Shown here: positions 31,130-41,479 of the stretch, piece after piece
How positions within the stretch are numbered: the first letter of the stretch is position 1
Layout: each line of letters starts with the position of its first letter
NCBI GenBank assembly: GCA_026225945.1
Contig: JAMJFZ010001228.1
Span: 1,696,501-1,760,500 of the forward strand
Length of the DNA stretch: 64,000 nt
Direction of reading: 5' to 3'
Origin: Cricetomys ansorgei
Lineage: Eukaryota; Chordata; Mammalia; Rodentia; Nesomyidae
Position numbers and translations under genes: made by a program
The notes under the pieces: generated by a model
Databases searched by the model: none
The model's input: the letters and a program-made list of their open reading frames with translations, nothing else
Told to the model about the DNA's origin: nothing

Positions 31130-31275
31130 GAATGATAAGCTAGGGATATGCTATTTAGTCCTTTGCCTAGTAAGTTAAGACCCAGAGAAGTTACCTGATT
31201 TTCCTAAAGTTAACCAGAAGGGTAACACCAGGCAGCGAGCACAGATCTCCATCTCTCATTTCTATTCTTTATCTT
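31130..31275 (+). mobile_element. MIR SINE
   Basis: AAGACCCAGAGAAGTTACCT and TCCTAAAGTTAACCAGAAGG match the MIR core and 3' side (CCCAGAGAGGTTAAGTAACT...). Confidence 0.6.
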
Positions 31276-31692
31276 TCAATAAATATCTGCCAGGAAGAGA
31301 TGCCCTTTGGGGAAACTGACTGGATGACAAAGAAACATGGAGTTTTTAGGTCTCGAGGCTCCAGTTCAATAACCATTATGACCAAAATTTCTGCGAGTTA
31401 GGAGGCCCAGAGGTGATTTCCTCATTCAGATTTTGCAGGTGAAAATTTCTCCTAATGTACCCTAAGAATAAGGTGCTATTAGCTTTAATACCTTTTTTAT
31501 TTTACTTAATCAAACCATGAAGTGTTGAGTTAGAAATTATAGCTCTCTTGCAATGACTTTTAAATATTTTTTTGGCTTGAGGAACCATAGAATAAAGGAA
31601 CATATAGTACAGATAGAGAAAAAGAAGAAAAAGAGTTTATGTCCCTCAATGACCACTTTGAGGACTAGGCACAGAGGGATTTGAAGTAAGCA
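31276..31692. other. Unique sequence, no gene seen
   Basis: No repeat or coding signal recognised. Confidence 0.45.
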
Positions 31693-31717
31693 TGTGTGTG
31701 TGCATATGTGTGTGTGC

Positions 31718-31751
<34 letters not shown>
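31693..31751. repeat. (TG)n microsatellite with CATA breaks
   Basis: TG runs separated by two TGCATA units, then an unbroken TG stretch. A worn reverse SINE may follow at 31755-31840 (TTTGAGGCAGGGCGTCTTG). Confidence 0.93.
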
Positions 31752-31755
<4 letters not shown>

Positions 31756-32194
31756 ACAAGAGCAGGCCGGAGGCTAGTCCCTGGTGTTGGATGGTGCTCT
31801 CGTTCTGCCTGCTTTGAGGCAGGGCGTCTTGTTCCCCATTGTGTAAGCCAGGCCCTGAAAATGTAGCTCTCTCTCTGGGTGCTGGCGATGGACTTGGGAC
31901 AAAGGCTAGATGTCAGAAGATGGAGGACTAGGAAGGTGCACTCAGGACAACTAGTTGTTAGATATTTTGAAGAGTCTACAGCAGACCCCAGGAAGGACAG
32001 AGAGCTTGAGGTTCATGGTAACATGGGTGCTGAGGACAGGGAGTCAGGGACAGAAAGTCTAAGCAGCAAGCACAGGCATGTCAGAACAGGGGTTGACCGT
32101 CTTAACACCAAAACCATCTTAGTTGGCAGCTCTGGGTGTTTGGTTGGCAAATGACACATTAACCACATGGTTAGACCACAATGGTTTTCCTCTC
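31752..32194. other. Unique or decayed sequence
   Basis: A 91-codon frame at 31879-32154 is not recognised. A worn B4-like piece may occupy the first 90 bases. Confidence 0.35.
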
Positions 32195-32445
32195 TTAGTA
32201 ATAGTAGCTGAAATTTATTGAAGTTAAATATTTTCCAGACAGTCTACTCGATGCTTTATTTGGAAATAGCTGGCTAATACGACAACCCTTTAAGGTAGGA
32301 ATTCTAGCTATCCCTATTTTACAATGAGAAATCTACAGATTGGCATGTGGCTCAGCTTCCTTAAGGCCTTAGGACTGATGAGTAAAGGAACAGAAATGGA
32401 AATTTCAGTTCTGGTCTGGCTTTGCATACTTTGATGCTCTGAAGT
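32195..32445 (+). mobile_element. MIR SINE, most of the length
   Basis: AGCTGGCTAATACGACAACC, CTATCCCTATTTTACAATGA and GGCATGTGGCTCAGCTTCCT follow the MIR order. The reverse-strand 78-codon frame here is a shadow. Confidence 0.75.
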
Positions 32446-32990
32446 AGAAACCTCTTCTGTGACAGCCACAGAGTCTCTCTGTGCTGCTTCCCTGTCTGAA
32501 AGGTCTCCAGCAGTTATGACAGAGCTAGAAACCTCCATGGGTATTACCACACATGCCAGACCTGTGGAGGCAGGCTTGGTTTCAGCAAAAACAATTGCCC
32601 AAAGTGTGGCATCGGGAGGGAGGGAGTCAGAAGGAATAAGGAACGTGAGTATTGAAATGCGGGGCTAGGCCCACTTTCTGGTCTTGTGATTACTCTTTTT
32701 CTGGATTAACCAACCCCCATTAGAGAACAGTCTTCATGTATTTACCTGAGGAATTACTGAGCAGAGGGGAGCAATTAGGGCATGGCAAAGCACACCCATG
32801 ATACATGGGCCATGCTTAGTGTGGTGAACATGGGTTTGAGCTTGTTTGTGACTATTTATCTGTCCATGAGCTCCAGAAACATTTGCAGGGGGTCCTGGGT
32901 ATAGGGTTGCTGCTGCTGTTTGCAAAGGTTGGAGAGGGAAGATTAAATACTACTTCTTATTCTCATGCAAAGGCAGTCCTACTGTATGTT
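32446..32990. other. Unique sequence, no gene seen
   Basis: No recognised repeat. The short frames (63-69 codons) are not recognised. Confidence 0.45.
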
Positions 32991-32992
32991 CT

Positions 32993-33629
32993 TTGTGTGT
33001 GTGTGGGTGTGCGCACGTATGCACACACACGCGTGCACATGTGTACATGTTCCTGTGTATATGTGTATTGTATGCATGTGAACATGTATGTGTGTGTCTC
33101 TCTCTGTGTGTATATGTGTATGTTCTTGACTCTATGTTTATATACATATGTTCCTGACTGTAGAGATACATTGTGTGCATGCATGCATAGGTGTGTGTGT
33201 GTGTATTTGTGTGTGTGCATGTGCATATGTGTGTGTATGTACATGTGTGACCATGCACATGTATGTGTGTGTGCATGTGTGTGTATGTTCGTGTGTGTTC
33301 ATGTGTGCATGTATGCATGTGTGTGTGCATATATGTGTGTGTGTTCATGTGTGTTTGTGTATGTGTGCATGTGTGTGTATATGTACACATGTGTTTGTGC
33401 ATGTGTGCAAGTGTGTATGCATTTGTGTGCATATATGTACGTGTATGTACATGTGCATATATGTGTGTGTGCATGCCTGTGTGTTCATGAGTGTGTGCAT
33501 GTGTTTCTGCATGTGTGTATATGTATTTCACATATGCCTATGCATGTGTGCATGCATGTACACATGTGTGTATGCATGTGTGTGCATATGCATGCATGTG
33601 TGTGCTTGTGTGTGTTTGTTTATATGAGT

Positions 33630-33661
<32 letters not shown>

Positions 33662-33662
33662 A
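32993..33662. repeat. 670-base imperfect TG/CATG tract
   Basis: Almost every dinucleotide step alternates purine and pyrimidine: TGTG with frequent CATG, CATA and TATG. Stop codons are rare in such sequence, so it generates plus-strand frames of 261 and 159 codons (C/V/H/M only) and a 193-codon reverse frame. None is a gene. It abuts a reverse B4 whose CA tail probably seeded it. Confidence 0.95.
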
Positions 33663-33684
33663 GGCTAGTAGACAGTCACAGAGT

Positions 33685-33785
33685 CATTCCTTAGGTGTCA
33701 TCCATTTTGTCTTTTGAAAGAAAGTCTCTTACTGATTTGGAGCTCACGAAGTAGGCTCATCTGGCTGCTAATGATTCCCAAGTCT
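33685..33785 (-). mobile_element. B4 SINE fragment (reverse)
   Basis: GAAAGAAAGTCTCTTACTGA, TTGGAGCTCACGAAGTAGGC and TCATCTGGCTGCTAATGATT. The head half is missing. Confidence 0.75.
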
Positions 33786-34812
33786 TTGAATTGCTTGAAA
33801 TATTTTACATTAATATGTATTTGTGCATTTTTATGGGGAACAAATCCATATGGTATCATAAAATTCTCAAGGGCATGTGTGACCCAAGAATGATATGGCA
33901 GTTTGATTGCACTGAATGCTTCCCAGAGCATCTGCCCATGGACCACTTTCCTTCTGGAGACACAGAGCAGACACTCTGTAGTCCTGGCTTCAATCTTCAC
34001 CTGTGTGGAGCTAGAGCAGTGAGTGCTACCTGTCAGTGTCTGATGTGGCTCTGTGCATCCTTGGAGTCTCTGAGATCAGTAAATCAAAATAGAAACTAGA
34101 TATGTTTTGAAAGCATTTGCAGATACTGTGTTATTTATGAGATGGGGGATTATCCTGCTTCCTTGGCAGGAGTAAGGACAAATGGGTGGAGATATTTGCT
34201 TGGCATACTCCCTGTTTCCTTATGACTCTAAGATCTGCTTGTTATCTTCCTGGTGTCTCACCATCTTTCAATAACCACGATTATCAGAGCCTCTGAGTTT
34301 CCATGGCAACTGAGTTTCCTACGTTTTCCTTGACAGCCTTGTACCATTTTTGTGGCAGTCTCTCCAGTGCTTTGTCCATAATGCCAGGTAGCATGTTGAG
34401 CAGTCTCTTTGGGAGTAGGTCCTCAAACTGACCAGGCTCTGGGGCATCCTTCCTGCATGCTTGTTTTCAGGATATGCCTCCCACCTCTTTGTTTTTGGAA
34501 TGTTCTTCCTGAGGCCTGTTTTCAGGGTGTCTCTCCTATATTCTCACTTTCAAGGTGTTGCTCCCATGGGGTTGCTTTCTGATGTCCGCCTATACGCCAG
34601 TAATGAGACAGTCTTCCTGTATGCCTTTTCTTTCTCAAGTTTTTTATCTGTGGGTTTGATGCACCTGCTGGGTGAAACGCCCTGGCAGGAGGGCCGAGAA
34701 ATGCAGAGCAGGGTTTCTGCTAATTTGTGAAGCTTTAACAGTCTAGTGTACGCAGAGAACATAGTACTAGCAGGATGAACACTACAGGGCAAAGAGCAGC
34801 ACTTATGGAGCT
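33786..34812. other. Repeat-poor unique block
   Basis: About 1 kb without SINEs. Around 34460-34580 three similar words recur (TTTTCAGGATATGCCTCC, TTTTCAGGGTGTCTCTCC, TTTCAAGGTGTTGCTCCC), perhaps a worn minisatellite. The 100-110-codon frames are not recognised. Confidence 0.4.
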
Positions 34813-35090
34813 CAGAAGATGACCTGGTTGGTAAAGTGCAGACCACACAAGAATAAAGAATCCATGGAAAAGAGACAGGCACAGTGGCATGGATTTGTAA
34901 TCTCAGCCCTTGGAGGTAGAGGCAGGCAGATTCCTGGGGCTCACTGGTCAGCTAGTCTGTCCTAATCAGTGAGTTCCAGGCCAGTGAGAGACCCTTTCTC
35001 AAAAGTAAGGTGGGCAGTATCCTGGGGAATGACACTTGAGGTTGACATATGTCCTCTGCATTCACCTTGCAGACCCCTCTTGCTTTCCCT
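34813..35090 (+). mobile_element. B4A SINE
   Basis: GACAGGCACAGTGGCATGGA, GCCCTTGGAGGTAGAGGCAG, GGCCAGTGAGAGACCCTTTC and GACACTTGAGGTTGACATAT are in order. Confidence 0.86.
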
Positions 35091-36455
35091 CTCCCTCTTG
35101 GTCTCTTGCTGTCTCATCCTGTCTCTCTTTCTTTCTCAGGGTTCAGAAAGAAGTTACCCTTCTTCTATTGATAAGAAGTCCTTATCCCAAAGAGAAGAAC
35201 TTTCACCTTTCCCTCTAGAATACTGGCCTGAGTTTAATCTGTGGTGTCCCTGTGCTCCCCATAGCAAAGACGTTTTGAGAAAGTAACAGCCTTAAAAAAT
35301 TGCCTCCTATGCCCTTGGTTTATACTTCTGATGATTCTGAGCCCATAGGTAAGCTCTACTGTAACAGAATCGCAGTCCTACTCTTCCTCTGTCTCCTCTG
35401 GCCACTGCTGTCTGTCTTCTCCTTAAAATTACTTCTCCTGTTTCCTGGCACAAGGCAGAGTGCACAACACCATGAAATCACTTGGAATTCCTTGCTTCCG
35501 TTGGTTTATATGTGTAAGTTCTACCAACTGTACATATATTAGCAGTATCTCAGCTGTTTTATACTAATTTCTCTTCCTGTGCTGTTATTATCATCAGTTA
35601 ATATTTATTAGACACTCATGGCTCAGCTTAGTAAGTATCCATGATCCTCTTGCCAGTGTTGTTCACAGCCCTCATCTACAACCCAATTTCAATTAATATT
35701 CGAGAGCCAGTCCAGGAGCATCATATTCGAACATTGCACCTAACGCCAGATGCACAGACTGGAGTCTCCTTTCTGTGGACCAGGTTTGCCATTCTCTGCT
35801 AACCCAAAATTCCAATTGGTCTGGGATGCCTTCTACAAGCCCCAGCAGAGGTTTCTTCTGGTTCCTTTACATTCCAGGTCATTCCAGATGTTTCCTCCTC
35901 ATAAATTTCCATTCCTTAATGAGGCTTAATGGATCATAATTGTCCATTTCTCAAGGTGCCTCTGAGGTTCTCTTGCCTTCTGTCTTTCGGCACCTCTTCA
36001 GTCCTTGGTTTTAAGTGGCTGTCTTCAGCCTGGTAGATTTCCTAATACAGTTAATTCACGGGCTGCCGCTTTATGCACATGGCTGTGTTGAGGGAAATAA
36101 AATCATTTGGTCTGGTGAATTCTGGGATCCATCTGTCAGAGCTGGCACCATGAGGAGCTTGGGGCTTGTTGGCTTTTTGTAAGGGGAAGCTTTTGTCAGA
36201 GGCCTGCCATCTTTGGAAGGAGAATAGCTCAGAGGCCTGGCAGTAGCCCAGTGTGACAAGGCACAGTTCTGAGAGCAGAGTTCTTGCAGATGTCAATGAG
36301 GTGCTCTGGGATGAAGCTACTGCTGCCATTTTTCCTCTTGTGTGGTGTCCCAGCTGGCATGTGAGCATGGGAGGTGATGAGGCAGACAGGGAAGACCCTG
36401 GGGTAGTAAGGGGCTATCTGAAGATCTTCTGAGCCAGAGCCTGCTTGATGAAGTC
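35091..36455. other. Long repeat-poor block, no gene seen
   Basis: About 1.36 kb with no recognised rodent SINE or LTR. 35590-35680 may hold a worn MIR-like core (AATATTTATTAGACACTCAT). Frames of 80-105 codons on both strands are unrecognised. Confidence 0.4.
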
Positions 36456-36458
36456 AAC

Positions 36459-36682
36459 AAGGAGGGAGGGAAGCAGAGATGGAGAGAGAGGGGGAAAGAA
36501 GGATTGAGGAAGGGAGGAGGGGAGAAAGGAGAGGGGAGAAAGGAGAGGGAGAGATGGGGGAGAAAGGAAGAGAAGAGGGAAGGGAGGAAGGCAGAGAGAA
36601 GAAAGGAGACATATGGAGGGATGATGTGAAGGGGAAAGAGATGAGAAATGAAAGAGAGGGGGGCAGAGGGAGGGAGGGAGAT
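36459..36682. repeat. Polypurine (GGGA/GA-rich) tract
   Basis: About 225 bases are almost wholly A and G on the plus strand, in GGGA, GAGA and AAGG units with few breaks. Confidence 0.93.
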
Positions 36683-37144
36683 ACTTGAATGAGATATTTC
36701 TCATTCTCCTAGAAGGATCTGAAGATCCCACAGATTAAGGGTCAGCACTTTTGTTTCTGACTGTTGGGTGGAAAACAGAGGGGTTATTCGGGTCAGGTGA
36801 CAGGAGGGGATACCAAGGAGGTGGCAGGCAGGGGTGGAGCAGGAAGCACATCAGAGGTGCCATGGTACCACTCTGGGGCCAGTACAGGGAGGGGAGGTGT
36901 GGAAAGTGGGTTCATTCGGCAGGACTAAGAGAGTCAGCCTGTGCTGAGAAGAAAGTAAGATACAGGCAGACTACTGTGTGTGCACATGCCCAGCTAGCTG
37001 TGGAAATGAGGGGGTAGCCTCGGATCTCTTCCTCGTGGCAGCTGCTCTCCATGGTATATTTGACATAGGGTCTCTTACCTGAAACTTGCCAGTTTAACAC
37101 TTTGCCTGCGGAGTCTTCTCCCTAAGCCTGTAGTCGTTTGCTTG
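36683..37144. other. Unique G-rich sequence, no gene seen
   Basis: No recognised repeat except a possible worn SINE piece at 37060-37130. Short unrecognised frames. Confidence 0.4.
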
Positions 37145-37338
37145 CTTGTTTGTTTTTTGAGACAGTGTTTTTTTTTTTTTTTTATACAGTCTGGACTGTT
37201 CTAGAACTCATTATGTAGACCAGGTTGGCTGTAAATGGGAGAGATTTCCCTACCTCTACCCGAGTGCTGGGACCGAGGCTGCCTCTGCCTCCTGAATGTG
37301 TGCCATGATTGAAGCAGACACCACCGCATCCAATAGTC
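37145..37338 (-). mobile_element. B1 SINE (reverse) with poly(T)
   Basis: TTTTTTGAGACAGTG, a T16 run, ACTCATTATGTAGACCAGGT and CTGCCTCTGCCTCCTGAATG. The T-run is an expanded internal stretch near the complement of the A-tail. Confidence 0.78.
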
Positions 37339-37566
37339 CATTCTTTAATACGGTGTTTGAAGTGAGATTCTCTGTGTGGGTTTTCCCTGGGTCTGTTTGC
37401 CTGAACTCGATCCTGATGAGAAATCACCAGAACGCAGGTCTCATGCACCTGTGATAGGGTCTCGTTCCTGCAGGGTCCCCGATAAAGACGCCTGTTGTAA
37501 AGCTGTGTACCTGTGTATGCTATAGAGGGTGATCTATTAGATTGGTCACTTCACTAGAATTCTGAA

Positions 37567-37875
37567 TCTTTGGACTAGGAAGATGGCGGCGTCGTTAGAG
37601 CAATTGTCGAGTGAGCTCAGATCCCAAGCTCCCAGGTAAAAAGCCAGGTGTGGTGGCAGATGCTTGTAATCCCAATGATCATGGAGAGATGGAGACAGAT
37701 GCTCCCTAGGGCTCACTGGCCAGCCAGCCTAGCTAGCCTACTAAGTGAGTCTCAGGAGATAAGAAAGCCTGTAGCAACAACCTATGTTGCCCAATGGCTT
37801 CCACATGCACATGCATGTAAACATCACATGTACATCCACACATATGAACATGCACACACCATCATAAATAAGTAA
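37567..37875 (+). mobile_element. B4A SINE with YY1-consensus head
   Basis: Body: AAAAGCCAGGTGTGGTGGCA, GGAGAGATGGAGACAGATGC, CTCACTGGCCAGCCAGCCTA. Point changes in the head give AAGATGGCGGC at 37580-37590, the YY1 consensus. Confidence 0.8.
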
Positions 37876-37919
37876 ATGAGTAACCCTCTCATACAGACAT
37901 GCTTGGCTGGAGAACCCAC

Positions 37920-38080
37920 CTATACTGGATTTGCATCCCCCTGCCTGGATGACCTTGGCCATCTTACCTGCCTTCTCTGAGCCTCTCTGTGCCCTCATGT
38001 ACAAGTAGACATCATTATCTGAACCACCATGGGAAGGATCAAGGGAAATAACTCCCAACACATGCAGCGCTGAGCCTTGT
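37920..38080 (-). mobile_element. MIR SINE (reverse)
   Basis: TGGATGACCTTGGCCATCTT, TCTGAGCCTCTCTGTGCCCT and ATGTACAAGTAGACATCATT follow the complement of MIR (GTGACCTTGGGCAAG, TCTGAGCCTCAGTTTCC). Confidence 0.78.
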
Positions 38081-38957
38081 ATGCCCTCTCTTTGTATATA
38101 GAAAGGGGAATTCAGAAAGACACTTTGTCTCCCTCTTTTCTTTTAAAATACACATATATTGTCTCTAAGAAACAGAATGGCATAACCAGAATGCTCTCTG
38201 CCAGAAGTGTCTACCCCAGTTCCTTGCTACAGGTTGTCTCTTGCCAAGCCCAGAATTCCTTTCTTCTTACTCTAGTTGCTCAGGAGTTCCCTATTAATGA
38301 CTAGGCCAGACCTTTTAATATGGAACATTGTATATGTTTTTCTGGAACTTTTGGGCTTCTGCCCTTACCCCTGAATCCTTGCCAATGACTATTTATAACA
38401 GGTAATTTTATTTCAGAGTCTTCCAAAAGTGCCCATGGTCTTCCAAGCACATGCACAATGACTCGCTGTGCCCCGGGTCCTGCTGAGTCTTTCTTCCCGG
38501 GCTCCTGTGGAATCAGACTAGTGGACCAGGCCGTGAGGCTCTTCTTTGTCTGCCTTCTGTTTTCAATTGCCCTGTGCTCTGCCAACTCGGAGTGGTGGGA
38601 GATAGATGGGTTTGGGGGGATGGAACTGGAGAATGTTTCCCACCTAACTACCTTCCTTTATTGGAGGAGGGGTGGAGGACAGTTTGGAGGGGTCGAAGTG
38701 GAAAAAGCCTTCCACTACATAAAGAGAAAGAGGAAGCAGGGTTCCAGTGGCATTTTGCCAGGTTCCAGGAATGCGCCAACCCTGGGAATTGGCCCCTGGC
38801 CAGCCCCCTCAGCGGTTGCTGACTTGGGAAAACCAGCTCTCTGGTTGCTGCCAAGAATGTAGACAATGGCCTTTTGGATAGCTTAGCTTTTGAAAGTTTG
38901 GCTTTTGTTTTATTATCACCGAAGGTAACATTTATTGGGCACCTATGTATGCATGCC
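38081..38957. other. Repeat-poor block with an unrecognised 134-codon frame
   Basis: A frame at 38458-38862 begins at an ATG with A at -3. It has a hydrophobic stretch (RLFFVCLLFSIALCSA) near residues 27-42, like a signal or anchor segment. The protein is not recognised, splice support is absent, and frames this long are expected by chance. It is not called as a gene. Confidence 0.35.
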
Positions 38958-39015
38958 AAAAGATAAAATGCATGATTGGGAATCCCAAAAGATAAAATGC
39001 ATGATTGGGAGTCCC
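38958..39015. repeat. 29-base tandem duplication
   Basis: Two head-to-tail copies (38958-38986, 38987-39015), starting AAAAGATAAAATGCATG and differing at one base. Confidence 0.97.
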
Positions 39016-39339
39016 TCTAACTTAAACCAGGCAGAAACACCAGGGTCCTGGTTAATACAGAAAGCCTGTATCTAATTAGGGTCTAGGCCTCTATTGGGGC
39101 ATGCTGCTACCTCAGACTTGAGTGCTGAGCAACACAGAATTCTAGAATTAAAGTTGGTTTTAAGGGTTAAGCTGAACTGAAAATGAAGTTAATTTACTCC
39201 ATTGTCATTTGGTTGAGAAAAGTTTTGTTATAGACCAGGTGTGTTCTGACTGAGGGAAAGAAGCCAAGACCCAGTACTTGGTTTAGGATAGAGTAGCTCT
39301 GATCTGTATGGAACACTGTTGTTTGGGAGGGAAGAAAGT
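39016..39339. other. Unique sequence, no gene seen
   Basis: No recognised repeat or frame of note. Confidence 0.45.
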
Positions 39340-39404
39340 CTCTGTCTGTCTGTCTGTCTGTGTCTGTCTGTCTGTCTGTCTCTGTCTCTCTGTCTCTCTC
39401 TGTC
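39340..39404. repeat. (TCTG)n microsatellite
   Basis: TCTG units broken by TGTCTG and TCTCTG variants. Confidence 0.95.
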
Positions 39405-39459
39405 TTTCTCAGACACACTCACACATGTACTTTCTAATATGTGATCTACTGGTAGGAAA

Positions 39460-39660
39460 TGGTGTTATTTATTTTTATTATCAATGTGGATGTATATACT
39501 GTGTTAGTATATACTGTGTGTGTGTCTCTAGCTATGGAGGCCAGAAGAAGGTGTTGGATCCCAGGGGCTGGAGTTATAGGTAATTGCTATTGCTGGGAAC
39601 CAAACTTGAGTCTTCTAGAAGAGCAGCAACTGCTTTTCACTGCTTAGCCATCTCCTAGGA
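39460..39660 (-). mobile_element. B2/B3 SINE (reverse)
   Basis: CTATGGAGGCCAGAAGAAGG, GGCTGGAGTTATAGGTAATT and CTTCTAGAAGAGCAGCAACT, then TTAGCCATCTCC. Confidence 0.78.
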
Positions 39661-39699
39661 CACTAAATGGTGTTGACAGTCAACTGATTTTATTCTATA

Positions 39700-40190
39700 A
39701 GGAATCTGTTGAAATGGCTCACTAGGCAAACTGCTTATCAGGTAAGCGTGAGGATCTGAGTTCAGTCCCCAAGAGCCCTCTGAAAGCAGCCATATCCCAG
39801 CACTGGAGAGGCAGAGACAGCAGGATTTCAGGGCCAGCCGGCCGGCCAGTCTTACTAAGTCCATGAGTTCCAGGTTTGGTGAGAGACACTGTCTCGGAAA
39901 ATAAAGTGGTGTTGCAGATGGCCTAAGCGAGTTAAGGAGATTGTCTGACAACCTGAGAGCCAATCCTGGGACCCATGCAAAGGTAAAAGGAGAGGATCAA
40001 CTTTAGAAAGTTGTGCTCTGACCTCTAAATGCACGCGCGCGTGTGCGCGCGCGCGCGCGCACACACACACACACAGTATTAATAATAAATAAAATTAAAA
40101 ATAAGGTAGAGAGCTATGAAGGAAGATACCTGACACCAGCCTGAGGCCTCCACGTCCATGCGTTGCACATGCACATGTACACACACAATA
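39700..40190 (+). mobile_element. B4A SINE split by RSINE1
   Basis: The left part (to 39907) has GTTGAAATGGCTCACTAGGC, CAGCACTGGAGAGGCAGAGA and GTGAGAGACACTGTCTCGGA. The right part (from 40098) resumes with AATAAGGTAGAGAGCTATGA, ACACCAGCCTGAGGCCTCCA and a CA tail, exactly where B4A should continue. Confidence 0.88.
39908..40097 (+). mobile_element. RSINE1 nested in B4A, with TSD
   Basis: TTGCAGATGGCCTAAGCGAG head, GACAACCTGAGAGCCAATCC, GTTGTGCTCTGACCTCTAAA, then (CG)n(CA)n and AATAAATAAAATT. Flanks AAAATAAAGT (39898) and AAAATAAGGT (40098) form a 10-base TSD with one mismatch. Confidence 0.88.
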
Positions 40191-40254
40191 AATGAAATGA
40201 CTTTTCTTTCTGTCTGAGTTAGGAATGCTGATAGCAAGAATATTCCACAGGGGT

Positions 40255-40440
40255 GGAGTGCTGTGCTTAAACATCAGCTGCACTCTCTCAGTTATCACAA
40301 CAGTTCTACACGGAGGTACAATAGCATCCCCATCATACCAGGAAGAAGCTGAGCCTGGAGGATTAAGTAACTTGTCCCAGGTCACATGACTCCAAACAGC
40401 AAGGCTTTCCTGTACAGCGTGTGCTGCTCATGTCTGTGAT
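40255..40440 (+). mobile_element. MIR SINE
   Basis: TTATCACAACAGTTCTACAC, GGATTAAGTAACTTGTCCCA and GGTCACATGACTCCAAACAG follow the MIR order. Confidence 0.75.
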
Positions 40441-41479
40441 GTGCACCTCTCTATTGTGTACTTTCAAAGTGAGGAGTTTTCTGTTATCCTTCTGTTGCTG
40501 TGGTGATGTGTGGGCAACTCCTGGGATACTACAGGGCCCAGTATACTATAGCTTAAGTGGTCATTTTTACAGTGGCTTCTCTCAAAGCAGGTAGGGCCTT
40601 TTCAGCTTGGAGCCCATCAGATAGTCTGCTGTCTCTTGTGCAAGCCTTTCTCTGTACCTTGGTGAAGTACTATGGGAAGATTCTGTGTAAAGGGGACGAG
40701 AGGGGGGATCAGTGGGGGAGCTTCTCTGAGAATCTCTCAGGAAGAGATGCAGCCCTCTCCCCTTGCTGTCAGGGTCCCCCATACCTCCTCTTGAGAAAGT
40801 CCTATTTGTGTGAATCCAGTTGTATAAAAGACATACCAGCGGCTGCTCTTTTTTCTTTCTAGAAGGATTCTCTGCCTAACAAAGGGCTCAGGCAAGATTT
40901 CTTTAAATAGCTTTTAATGCATTTACAATTGGATTTAATTCTCAAAGATCCAATTTTCAGTCATAGTTTCCCATGGAGCTAACCCCCAGCATCAGACCTT
41001 TTTTTTTTTTTTTCTCTCTCTCTCTCTCTCTGATAGAAAACAGATCGCAGATGGTATTTTAGGTTTAAGCACTTTCCCTGGGAGCTCTGAAGGGGCTGAA
41101 GAGCCTGTCATTGTGCAGAGAGGCAGGCTTTACTCAGAGAGAGGAGACAAAGCCAGGCACCCAGGCCTCAGTTCTCCCCCTCAGGTGTCTGCCTGCACTG
41201 ACAGCTGTAGGAAGGCTGGTGGACAGGTCCAGGCCAGGTGGTGTCCTGTGCTCCATCCAGGATCTCTCTCTATAACCTTCTTGCATCTCTGAAAAGAAGG
41301 TTTCTGGGCACCGAGGTCTAGAAAGGTTTGCACTTGAGGCAAATTATATCCATTAAATATTTATTCATTTAATACATTATTTTTATGCATTCTGTGTGTT
41401 TAGGCATGGGCATAGGTATGCTTGTAAGTGTGCGTGCATGCTCGCAGAGGCCAGCTGGCCGCCTCGACAGTCATCACAA
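40441..41479. other. Repeat-poor block, no gene seen
   Basis: Contains a T-run plus (CT)n at 40999-41031 and an isolated TATAAAAG at 40823. 41370-41470 may be a worn RSINE1-like piece. The 101-codon frame at 40557-40862 is not recognised. Confidence 0.4.

Noticed and set aside
32883..33668. 261-codon frame of Cys/Val/His/Met and reverse 193-codon frame of His/Thr
   Set aside because: Both are translations of the alternating TG/CATG tract, which rarely contains stops. Not genes.
40823..40830. TATAAAAG with a pyrimidine-rich stretch downstream
   Set aside because: An isolated TATA word, with no CpG, initiator or other motif cluster. Too common by chance.
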